Assembly: GCA_026993275.1 (NCBI GenBank)
Contig: JALWUB010000245.1
Location: 1-6,008 of the forward strand
Length of the DNA: 6,008 bases
Source of the DNA: Robiginitomaculum sp.
GTDB lineage: Bacteria > Pseudomonadota > Alphaproteobacteria > Caulobacterales > Maricaulaceae
Direction: 5' to 3'
In this document: one piece after another, positions 1 to 5,478 of the stretch
Layout: every line of letters begins with the position of its first letter
How positions within the stretch are numbered: position 1 is the first letter of the stretch
Translations under genes and position numbers: made by a program
The notes under the pieces: generated by a model
The model's input: the letters and a program-made list of their open reading frames with translations, nothing else
Database searches by the model: none
What the model was told of the DNA's origin: nothing

Positions 1-835
1 TGCTGGCGAATTTGGGCACCATGACCTCGTCAAGATTGATATAGTCATCCAGCCAGATCATGGGCTCTGGCTTGACCTTGGTCATGCCGTGATCGGACAC
101 CACGATGATGTTGACGCGCTTTTCCAGCCCCAGCCTGGCAATGCCCGCCTTGAGGGCCGCCAGATTGCGGTCCACGTCCATGATCGCCGCGGCTTCCTGC
201 GGCGATTCCGGGCCATACCGGTGCTCGGCCGTATCCACATCGGAAAAATACAGCGTCAGCAAATGCGGGCGTTTGGCTTCTGGCATGGCCAGCCAGTCGA
301 GGATTTGCTGCACCCGCTCCGCTTTGGGCTTGTTGTGCTCGTAGGGATACCAGTAGGTGGGCCGCCGCCCGGCAATCTTCGCCTCGGAGCCCAGCCAGAA
401 CATGGCCGCCGTGGTGATGCCCTGCTTTTCCGCGGTGACCCAGATCGGCTCGCCGCCCCACCAGACGCTTTCGCCGTGGGTCTGGCGCTCCATGATGCGG
501 CCCAGCTTGCGCGAATAGGTGGTGTTGGAGACCACGCCGGTGTGATTGGCATAAAGGCCCGTGGCGATGGAATAGAAATTGACGAAGGTGACGCTGGGCA
601 TGACCGGGATCAGCCCCTGGGCGCGCACGCCATGCCTGGCCCAGGCGCGCAAGGTCGGCGCAGGATTGCGGTCAATCGCGTCCCAGCGCAGTCCGTCTAT
701 GCCGATCAGCAGCACGATCGGCGCATCGCCTCCCGTCTTGGCTGATGCTGGCGGGGCGGAAGCCTGCGGCTGCATGCTGGCGCAACCGCCAAGGCCCAGC
801 AGGGCCATCATCAACAAACCCAGTATCCGCGTCAT
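1..835 (-). CDS. Alkaline phosphatase family lipoprotein, nucleotide pyrophosphatase/phosphodiesterase (NPP/ENPP) type; C-terminus cut by window edge
   Basis: Probable zinc-dependent phosphodiesterase/pyrophosphatase that hydrolyses nucleotide-like or phospholipid-like phosphodiesters outside the inner membrane. The visible 278 residues start with a short signal peptide ending in a lipobox (LGGC, Cys18), so a lipid-anchored envelope protein is expected. The metal and catalytic residues of NPP enzymes appear in order: Asp47 in IGIDG; Thr83 in PSVTF as the likely nucleophile, with Asn86 in the following FVNFYS; Asp201 and His205 in SDVDTAEHRYGP; and Asp248-His249 in SDHGM. The last metal-binding His of the family would lie beyond the left edge. 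The start at 835 is supported by an AAGGAG ribosome site six bases upstream and by the lipoprotein signal directly after it. The gene is divergent from the glycosyltransferase. The family is secure; the substrate cannot be told. Confidence 0.9.
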   Translation of the reverse strand, partial: MTRILGLLMMALLGLGGCASMQPQASAPPASAKTGGDAPIVLLIGIDGLRWDAIDRNPAPTLRAWARHGVRAQGLIPVMPSVTFVNFYSIATGLYANHTGVVSNTTYSRKLGRIMERQTHGESVWWGGEPIWVTAEKQGITTAAMFWLGSEAKIAGRRPTYWYPYEHNKPKAERVQQILDWLAMPEAKRPHLLTLYFSDVDTAEHRYGPESPQEAAAIMDVDRNLAALKAGIARLGLEKRVNIIVVSDHGMTKVKPEPMIWLDDYINLDEVMVPKFAS

Positions 836-841
836 CCGACT

Positions 842-847
842 CTCCTT
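842..847 (-). promoter_or_regulatory. Ribosome binding site of the phosphodiesterase lipoprotein
   Basis: Read on the minus strand the sequence is AAGGAG with a six-base spacer to the ATG at 835. It fixes the start codon and agrees with the signal peptide beginning there. Confidence 0.75.
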
Positions 848-891
848 GTGTTCGCTGCCGGGAACTCTAGCCCGTTTGGCGGCAAGGTGCA

Positions 892-923
892 GGGGCTAAA
901 TTCACTGCCACTGCAAAAGCCCC
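892..923. repeat. Short inverted repeat with tandem CACTGC in its loop
   Basis: GGGGCT (892-897) and AGCCCC (918-923) are perfect reverse complements separated by 20 bases, which include CACTGCCACTGC (903-914). The position between divergent genes would suit an operator, but no family of sites is recognised. A six-base stem in GC-rich DNA can arise by chance. Confidence 0.35.
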
Positions 924-1041
924 GCAACGGACGGGTCAAGACGCGGCAAAGATGACATCCGGCAACAGGTGCAATGCGTGTGGCGGCAACCTTGGAACAG
1001 TCCTGACTTGCCCGGCGCCCATGGCTGTGCAAACAGGGGGC

Positions 1042-2043
1042 ATGAATGCGGCGCCCTCTTCCGATGTTGATGTCATCATCGTCAACTATAACGCAGGTTC
1101 GATGCTGCGCGATTGCGTGGCCGCCCTGATGCGCCAGAGTTTCAGGAATTTTCGCGTTATTCTGGTTGATAATGGCTCAAGAGATGGCTCGATCGAGGCC
1201 CTGCCAGCCCTTGATGAACGCTTTGAGACCCTCTTGCTCGGTGAAAATGCCGGTTTTGCCAAAGCCAACAATATCGGCGCGGCCCATGGCAATGCGCCCT
1301 GGATCGCCACCCTCAATCCCGATGCCTATCCCGAGCCTGACTGGCTGGACAATCTGTTGCAGGCCGTGCGCAGCCACCCTGCCATCGTCATGGCCGGCTC
1401 GACGCAGGTCGACGCCAACCAGCGTCATCTGCTTGACGGCGCGGGCGACATTTATGCGCCATCCGGCTTTGCCTGGCGGGGCATGTGGCACCATCCGCTT
1501 GAACGCGCGCCGGGCACCGGCGAGGTCTTTGGCCCCTGTGCGGCCGCGGCCCTGTACCGGCGCGATGCCTTCGAGGCCGCAGGCGGTTTTGACGAGGATT
1601 TCTTTTGCTATCACGAAGATGTCGATCTGGCGTTCAGGCTGCGCCTCGCGGGCGGGCGGGCCGTGCAGGTCAGGGAGGCCGTGGTCTACCACGAAGGGTC
1701 GGGGATCAGTGGCATGCAATCGCCATTCGCCATCTATCATGGCACCCGCAATCGCAGCTGGACCTTTTTCAAGGACATGCCGCTTCCTGTGCTGATTTTT
1801 GCGCTGCCCCTGCACCTGGGGCTTTCGGCTGGGTTTTTGGCCCGTTCCGTCTTCAAGGGCACGTTCCGCCCGACCCGTGACGGCCTCATCTCCGGTTGGA
1901 CCGGACTGCCGAAAATGCTGGCCAAGCGCCCGGCCGTGCAGGCCAGCCGGTGCATAAGCCTGGGCTGCCTGCTGCGGCAATTCACCTGGTCGCCGGTGAA
2001 GTTCCTGCTGCGCAAGGCCGACGTGCGGCCATGGAGGCCCTGA
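1042..2043 (+). CDS. Glycosyltransferase family 2, rhamnosyltransferase (WbbL-like) type
   Basis: Cytoplasmic or membrane-associated inverting glycosyltransferase that moves a sugar from a nucleotide donor onto a growing polysaccharide or lipid-linked glycan. With the start at 1042 the protein has 333 residues and shows a GT-A fold in order: DVIIVNYN (10-17), LVDNGSRDGS (41-50), GENAGFAKANN (67-77), the metal-site variant LNPDA (91-95), GPCAAAALYRR (164-174), GGFDEDFF (181-188), the catalytic-region HEDVDLAFRLR (191-201) and VVYHEGS (214-220). NRSWTFFKDMP and a hydrophobic stretch (about 247-265) follow, as in WbbL-type enzymes. In-frame ATGs also exist at 952 and 1021; 1042 puts the usual short leader before the first strand, but none has a good ribosome site, so the start is uncertain. 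The ribokinase gene follows 55 bp downstream. Donor and acceptor are not predictable. Confidence 0.9.
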   Translation: MNAAPSSDVDVIIVNYNAGSMLRDCVAALMRQSFRNFRVILVDNGSRDGSIEALPALDERFETLLLGENAGFAKANNIGAAHGNAPWIATLNPDAYPEPDWLDNLLQAVRSHPAIVMAGSTQVDANQRHLLDGAGDIYAPSGFAWRGMWHHPLERAPGTGEVFGPCAAAALYRRDAFEAAGGFDEDFFCYHEDVDLAFRLRLAGGRAVQVREAVVYHEGSGISGMQSPFAIYHGTRNRSWTFFKDMPLPVLIFALPLHLGLSAGFLARSVFKGTFRPTRDGLISGWTGLPKMLAKRPAVQASRCISLGCLLRQFTWSPVKFLLRKADVRPWRP

Positions 2044-2098
2044 GCCTTGCCTCAGGGTCTGGACCCACGTCCCCGCCTGTGATTGGCTGCTGCCCGTC

Positions 2099-3058
2099 AT
2101 GACCAGCACCACTGCCTCGCAATCCCGCCCCTCTCCTGCCGTGACCGTGGTGGGCAGCATGAATTGCGACCTGTCCTTTTTCGTGCGCGGCCTGCCGCGG
2201 CCCCATGAAACCGTGATGGCGCACCGCAGCGCGGTGGGGGTGGGCGGCAAGGGTCTGAACCAGGCCGCCGCCGCAGCGCGCGATGGCGCACGGGTGCACA
2301 TGATCGGCGCCATTGGCGATGATGGCTTTGGCGGCACGGTGCGCGCCTATGCCAAACAGTGCGGGCTAGACCTGACAGGCCTGAAAACCGTTTGCGGCGT
2401 GCCGACAGGCACCGCGGCCATCCTGATCGACTCTGCTGGCGCAAACATGATTGCCGTATCGCCAGGCGCCAATGCGCACCTGCATGAGACAGACATCCAC
2501 ACCCAGGCAGCCCTGATCGAAAATGCTGCCATTCTGGTGGCACAGCTCGAAGTGCCCGTCGAAACCGTCAGCGCCGCCATGCGCCTTGCCAGGGCCGCGG
2601 GCGTGCGCACCCTGCTCAACCCGGCTCCGGCAACAGAAAACGCCAAAGACCTGCTCCACCTGGCCAGTCTTGTCAGCCCCAATGAAACAGAAGCGCAAAG
2701 CCTGACCGGGATATTGCCCAATGATGCGCACTCCGCCCAGGCTGCCGCGGCGGCGCTGTGCGCCCTGGGCGCGGGCGCCGTGGTCATCACCATGGGGGCA
2801 AAAGGCCATTATGTGTATGAAAACGGCGCAGGCGCCATGCATCCCGCCTTTGCGGTTGAAGCCGTGGACACCACCGGCGCTGGCGATGTCTTCAATGGCG
2901 TTCTGGCGCACCGGCTGGCACAGGGATGCAGTGTCACGGAGGCTGCGCGTGCCGGCGCGGCGGCTGCGGCGCTCAGCGTCACCAAAGCCGGTGCCGAAGG
3001 CGCTGCGCCGGACCGGGACAGCATCGACAGTTTTCTGAATAACGCATCAAATACATAG
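2099..3058 (+). CDS. rbsK: Ribokinase (PfkB family carbohydrate kinase)
   Basis: Cytoplasmic ATP:D-ribose 5-phosphotransferase, feeding ribose into the pentose phosphate and nucleotide pathways. The 319 residues align with my recollection of E. coli RbsK (309) at a constant offset of eight at every key residue: ribose-contacting Asn22 and Asp24 (GSMNCD), Gly50 and Asn54 (GGKGLNQA), Glu151 (QLEVP), Asp257, and catalytic base Asp263 in DTTGAGDVFNG. GDDGFGG, LNPAPA, the PfkB signature PNETEA and TMGAKG are also present. This makes ribokinase more likely than fructokinase or adenosine kinase. The ATG at 2099 gives a short leader before the first strand; no clear Shine-Dalgarno precedes it. The gene lies 55 bp after the glycosyltransferase and could be read from the same transcript. 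No ribose transporter or RbsR regulator is in view. Confidence 0.95.
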   Translation: MTSTTASQSRPSPAVTVVGSMNCDLSFFVRGLPRPHETVMAHRSAVGVGGKGLNQAAAAARDGARVHMIGAIGDDGFGGTVRAYAKQCGLDLTGLKTVCGVPTGTAAILIDSAGANMIAVSPGANAHLHETDIHTQAALIENAAILVAQLEVPVETVSAAMRLARAAGVRTLLNPAPATENAKDLLHLASLVSPNETEAQSLTGILPNDAHSAQAAAAALCALGAGAVVITMGAKGHYVYENGAGAMHPAFAVEAVDTTGAGDVFNGVLAHRLAQGCSVTEAARAGAAAAALSVTKAGAEGAAPDRDSIDSFLNNASNT

Positions 3059-3139
3059 GGCCCAAACTCATTCGATCTTGATTTTCCTTTTGAGAAAAGC
3101 CTTCAAAGCACAAGAAACGCGGATTCTCTGTATGAAAAG

Positions 3140-3231
3140 CCGTCACCCCGGCCCTCGCTTTCGCAAGGGCAGGCTGGCCGGGGTCCATTTTGATGCCTCA
3201 AGATGGATTGCGGCCTGCGCCGCAATGACGG
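3140..3231. repeat. 92-bp nested palindromic intergenic element (cloverleaf-forming, MITE/REP-like)
   Basis: Four perfectly complementary arm pairs are nested here. The outer ends are CCGTCA (3140-3145) and TGACGG (3226-3231). Inside come CCCCGGCC (3146-3153) with GGCCGGGG (3176-3183), TCCAT (3184-3188) with ATGGA (3203-3207), and TTGCGGC (3208-3214) with GCCGCAA (3219-3225). The arms abut without spare bases, so a single strand can close an outer stem carrying three hairpins. An alternative inner stem, GCCCT (3151-3155) with AGGGC (3166-3170), competes in the first arm. The layout resembles dispersed palindromic repeats I recall from alphaproteobacterial intergenic regions (GTCA-C/G-rich hairpin-TCCA...TGGA-hairpin-TGAC). 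It carries no gene. It could act as a transcript-stabilising or attenuating hairpin after rbsK, but lacks the T-run of an intrinsic terminator. Confidence 0.75.
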
Positions 3232-3339
3232 TGATAGTTAATAATGTATAAAAAACAAAATGTTATGGAACAGCAGGCGTCTCTGAATGGGTTTTGACCC
3301 TAAGGTTATGACTTTTCCTGCCAAAACATCATAATGGCA
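3232..3339. other. AT-rich non-coding stretch upstream of the sdpR-like operon
   Basis: Directly after the palindromic element the base composition turns AT-rich (about 3232-3265, including GTATAAAAAAC), in contrast to the GC-rich genes. I see no ORF of note. Small inverted repeats are AACA/TGTT around AAA (3254-3264) and GGGT/ACCC (3289-3300). The remaining part of the gap after rbsK (3059-3139) holds only a weak CTTTT/AAAAG hairpin (3087-3099) and no convincing terminator. Confidence 0.4.
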
Positions 3340-3368
3340 TTGACATCATTTCGATATTTCGCTAATTG
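3340..3368 (+). promoter_or_regulatory. Probable promoter of the sdpR-sdpI-like operon, with candidate operator in the spacer
   Basis: A perfect -35 TTGACA lies at 3340-3345. With a 17-base spacer the -10 falls on TAATTG (3363-3368), a weak match. Transcription would then begin at about 3375-3376, on the start codon of the regulator. The spacer contains two near-identical octamers in tandem, ATTTCGAT (3348-3355) and ATTTCGCT (3356-3363). Around almost the same centre lies an interrupted palindrome, GACA (3342-3345) and TGTC (3367-3370). This is where an autorepressor would be expected to bind, but the operator assignment is inference. Confidence 0.5.
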
Positions 3369-3375
3369 TCTATTC

Positions 3376-3681
3376 ATGAACAGGGTTTTCAAAGCGCTCG
3401 CCGACCCGACCCGCAGGCAGGTTCTGCAATTGCTGCGCCGCGGCCCCATGAGCGCCGGTGAGCTGGCCGCGCATTTCCCCGTCTCCAAGCCGACCATGTC
3501 GGCGCATTTTGCGATCTTGCGCGAAGCCAATCTGGTCGATGCCACACGGGACGGCAAATCGATCATCTACCGGCTCAAGCTGTCGGTGCTGGAAGACGCG
3601 CTGCTGGCCTTCAGCGGCGCGGTCGGACTGAACATCGCCTCTGACTCCCCGTCTCCAACCAAGGAGCCTTCTCATGATTAG
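3376..3681 (+). CDS. ArsR family transcriptional regulator, SdpR-like autorepressor
   Basis: Small winged-helix repressor (101 residues) expected to bind its own promoter and control the downstream membrane-protein gene. It opens with VFKALADPTRRQVLQLL (4-20), the standard opening of SdpR-type ArsR proteins. The helix-turn-helix is SAGELAAHFPVSKPTMSAHFAIL (26-48), and the wing is RDGKSIIYRL (58-67). It contains no cysteine and lacks the ELCVCDL metal site, so it is not a metal sensor. The ATG at 3376 is preferred: an in-frame ATG at 3334 would add 14 unrelated residues and place the TTGACA box inside the gene. Neither start has a ribosome site, and with the predicted promoter the mRNA would be leaderless. 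The stop overlaps the next start by eight bases, and the pairing with an SdpI-like gene matches sdpRI operons. The C-terminal 20 residues are Ser/Pro-rich and not conserved-looking. Confidence 0.9.
   Translation: MNRVFKALADPTRRQVLQLLRRGPMSAGELAAHFPVSKPTMSAHFAILREANLVDATRDGKSIIYRLKLSVLEDALLAFSGAVGLNIASDSPSPTKEPSHD
3661..3666 (+). promoter_or_regulatory. Ribosome binding site of the sdpI-like gene
   Basis: AAGGAG with a seven-base spacer to the ATG at 3674, lying inside the end of the regulator gene. It supports the overlapping start and suggests translational coupling. Confidence 0.8.
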
Positions 3682-4270
3682 CTCAAGATTTCTGGCCGCC
3701 ATGGCCCCTGTCCTGACCGGTCTGGCTATCGTCGCCAGCGTGTGGCTATGGCTGCGCGACCCGGCCTTTGGCGCCAAAGCAGGCTTTTCCACGGGCGTGC
3801 TCGCAGGCTTCATGCCGACGGTGTGGCTATGGCTCGTGCTGTTGCAACGCCGGGGCAGCCTTGGCGAAGAAGCCCGCCAGACCCTCTTGAGCAGCCTGAG
3901 TCTGGCCGGGGCCTTGCTGCTGTCGGCCCTGGGCCTGCAAATCGCCCAAAGCTACGGGCTCATCGGCAGCGCCATGCCCGAGCGCGCGCAAGGGATCATG
4001 CTGGGCCTGCTCATGATGATTATCGGCAACGCCCTGCCCAAGACCCTCAAGCCCCTTCGGCACCGCTGCTCTTCCGCCCGCGAACAGACATTGCAGCGCT
4101 TTGCTGGCTGGATGTTTGTGCTGGCCGGTTTCGGCTATGCCCTGGCCTGGGCCGTTCTGCCCAAGGCCCAGGCTGACCTCTATGCCTTGCCCACCCTGAT
4201 GATCCCGGTAGGCGCTGTCATCGTGCGCCTGTTCTGGGTCAGGCTGCTCCGCCGCCAGGTGCCGTCGTGA
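3674..4270 (+). CDS. SdpI family integral membrane protein
   Basis: Multi-pass inner-membrane protein of 198 residues with about six hydrophobic segments (roughly 10-27, 37-57, 76-95, 105-122, 143-161, 170-188). The hallmark of the SdpI family is the fourth segment ending in GNALPK (118-123), followed by a polar loop and GWMFVLAGFGYALAW (145-159). In B. subtilis, SdpI protects against the killing factor SdpC and, when engaged, holds the repressor SdpR at the membrane. The adjacent SdpR-like gene argues that at least the repressor-sequestering part of the circuit is kept. The N-terminal half lacks the P-x-H-F/Y-x2-x-G-like motif expected of DUF1648, found in SdpI, so ligand recognition may differ. 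No toxin gene of SdpC type is in the window. The start has a good ribosome site and overlaps the upstream stop by eight bases. Confidence 0.85.
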   Translation: MISSRFLAAMAPVLTGLAIVASVWLWLRDPAFGAKAGFSTGVLAGFMPTVWLWLVLLQRRGSLGEEARQTLLSSLSLAGALLLSALGLQIAQSYGLIGSAMPERAQGIMLGLLMMIIGNALPKTLKPLRHRCSSAREQTLQRFAGWMFVLAGFGYALAWAVLPKAQADLYALPTLMIPVGAVIVRLFWVRLLRRQVPS

Positions 4271-4307
4271 CCCAGGGGGCCATAGCCTGATCCAGGGACC
4301 AAAGCGT

Positions 4308-5411
4308 CTATTCGCAGCCAGCCGGTCTGGCTTCTCCCTTGGTGTTTTTCTTCAAATAGGCATAGGCGCTGGACTCGCTGCACGCCGCCTGCGCATCAGC
4401 AGCTTCGGCATCGGGCAGAGTGAGCGGGTCCAGCGGGTCGGCAGCCGCCCTGGCCCGCTGGGCCGCCTCACCGCCATTCTGGCCGCCTTCACCGCCCCCG
4501 CTGCCTTGCTGGCCTTTGCCGCTCTGGCCTGACTGACCGCCCTGCTGTCCCTGGCCGCCCGGTTGCCCACCCTTCATCGCCGACAAGATGTCCCTGGCGC
4601 TTTGCGCCGAACCGCCGCGCAAGGGCGAAGACGGCTGCTGCCGGGCGCTGGCGCTTTGCTCTGCCGCGCTCCGGGCAGCGCTCTGGTTATCGCCGGCCTG
4701 ATCTTTCGTGTTCGTTTGCGCGTGCTGGCTCTTTCCGGGCGATTGGCCGGGCGATTGCCCGGACGATTGGCCGGACGCGCTGGCCGCACCTGCGCTGGCA
4801 CCGGCCTTCAGGCCTTTCAGCCTGGCGAGAATTTCAGCGGCGCTTTGCGCCGAGCCGCCGCGCAGCACCGGCGTGGACCGGTCGCCGCCGCGCCCGGCCA
4901 CCGCGACCTTGTGCGGACCGCCCTGGGCATTGTGACCGTCCCTGGAGCCGCCGCCCTGCAAATCGGTGAGGATCACTTGCCAGGCTTCTTCCTCGTCGCG
5001 GGCCAGTTGCGGGTCCTTCTTGGCGGCTTCGCTGGGCTGGTATTGGGCGGCCTTGCCCAGTTCCGGCTTGCCATCCTTGCCAAATGTCATCGACGCGATG
5101 ACCCTGGCCCGCTGGCGTTTCAGATACCGCTGCGACTCTTCGGGCAAACGCTCCATGGCACTGAGCGGCGGCAAGGGCGCACCCACGCCGGTGCTGGACG
5201 CATTGGGGGCGCGGCTGAACGGATCCCTGGCGCTCTGCTTGCGCCTTGACTTGCGCCAGGCGTCCTCCGAACGGTCGGTCTGGCTGGTGGCGGACGCCTC
5301 CTCTGCCCCGGCAGGCTGGGCCTTGGCAGACTGGGCCCTGGCCAGCCCGGCCCGCCCCCCGGCGAGAACAACAAGGGCAAGCAGGCAAGGCATGAGCGCA
5401 TGTCTCATCAT
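4308..5411 (-). CDS. Unrecognised exported Gly/Gln/Ser-rich protein with duplicated LRGGSAQSA motif
   Basis: I do not recognise this protein. With the start at 5411 it has 367 residues (the next ATG, at 5408, would give 366). Residues 1-26 form a signal peptide with a hydrophobic core (LLALVVLA) and a likely cut after ARA. Residues about 85-152 look folded and helix-rich (MERLPEESQRYLKRQRARV, then EEEAWQVILTDLQ). Two copies of an 18-residue motif, LRGGSAQSA-x2-IL-x3-KG, lie at 183-200 and 264-281 and share 13 of 18 residues. They are joined by a disordered linker that includes QSPG repeats (about 214-228). A Gly/Gln-rich run (281-314) leads to a C-terminal tail with two cysteines (344 and 366) that could pair. 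An upstream extension to 5522 would overlap the FGE-fold gene and hide the signal peptide, so it is rejected. It lies 67 bp downstream of the FGE-fold gene and ends 37 bp from the sdpI-like stop, convergently. It is probably an envelope protein; its role is unknown. Confidence 0.75.
   Translation of the reverse strand: MMRHALMPCLLALVVLAGGRAGLARAQSAKAQPAGAEEASATSQTDRSEDAWRKSRRKQSARDPFSRAPNASSTGVGAPLPPLSAMERLPEESQRYLKRQRARVIASMTFGKDGKPELGKAAQYQPSEAAKKDPQLARDEEEAWQVILTDLQGGGSRDGHNAQGGPHKVAVAGRGGDRSTPVLRGGSAQSAAEILARLKGLKAGASAGAASASGQSSGQSPGQSPGKSQHAQTNTKDQAGDNQSAARSAAEQSASARQQPSSPLRGGSAQSARDILSAMKGGQPGGQGQQGGQSGQSGKGQQGSGGGEGGQNGGEAAQRARAAADPLDPLTLPDAEAADAQAACSESSAYAYLKKNTKGEARPAGCE
4596..4621. 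repeat. Copy 1 of a 26-bp direct repeat encoding the RGGSAQSA motif
   Basis: These 26 bases match 4839-4864 at 25 positions (A versus G at the one difference). On the minus strand they encode the core of the second LRGGSAQSA motif. Near identity at the DNA level suggests a recent duplication or conversion within the gene. Confidence 0.7.
4735..4777. repeat. 12-bp tandem repeat, about 3.5 units, inside the Gly/Gln/Ser-rich gene
   Basis: Units CCGGGCGATTGG (4735-4746), CCGGGCGATTGC (4747-4758) and CCGGACGATTGG (4759-4770) follow head to tail, with a partial unit to 4777. On the minus strand they encode the QS(S/P)G repeats of the linker. The 12-bp unit keeps frame, so copy-number change would lengthen or shorten the linker by four residues. 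Confidence 0.75.
4839..4864. repeat. Copy 2 of the 26-bp direct repeat encoding the RGGSAQSA motif
   Basis: Partner of 4596-4621, 25 of 26 bases identical. On the minus strand it encodes the core of the first LRGGSAQSA motif (residues 183-200 region). Confidence 0.7.
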
Positions 5412-5478
5412 GGCGCCATTGTGCCACACTCTGCATGACTGGGCCATGAACAAATGCCACATTGCGTGCCGCACGGGC

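Larger units (their letters stand above)
836..1041. other. Divergent intergenic region between phosphodiesterase and glycosyltransferase genes
   Basis: This stretch of about 200 bp must hold the promoters of two divergent genes. I see no convincing -35/-10 pair on either strand; the best -35-like hexamer is TTGACC on the minus strand (plus positions 936-941), with no good -10. The stretch holds an inverted repeat (GGGGCT at 892-897, AGCCCC at 918-923) whose loop carries CACTGC twice in tandem (903-914). An in-frame ATG at 952 would extend the glycosyltransferase into this region, but the added residues do not resemble the family. Confidence 0.5.

Noticed and set aside
89..745. 218-residue open frame on the plus strand
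   Set aside because: Antisense to the phosphodiesterase lipoprotein, whose catalytic motifs are all in the minus-strand frame; the His/Arg/Gly-rich product is typical of a shadow frame.
1177..2337. 386-residue open frame on the minus strand
   Set aside because: It lies antisense across the glycosyltransferase and the start of rbsK, both of which have full sets of family motifs. Long antisense frames are expected in GC-rich genes, and its product shows no recognisable motif.
3140..3231. CRISPR, tRNA or intrinsic terminator interpretation of the palindromic element
   Set aside because: There is no repeat-spacer periodicity, the cloverleaf has no tRNA anticodon arm or T-loop consensus, and no T-run follows the hairpins.
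3334..3375. Upstream ATG start for the SdpR-like regulator
   Set aside because: It adds 14 residues unlike the family, has no ribosome site and would put the TTGACA promoter box inside the coding sequence.
4316..4332. AGCCAG/CTGGCT hairpin as terminator of the sdpI-like gene
   Set aside because: The stem is only six bases, the T-run begins about ten bases later, and it lies within the coding end of the convergent gene; not convincing as an intrinsic terminator.
4563..5249. 228-residue open frame on the plus strand
   Set aside because: Antisense to the exported Gly/Gln/Ser-rich gene. That gene has a signal peptide and coherent repeats in its frame, while the plus frame is Arg/Ala/Leu/Gly-rich without domains.
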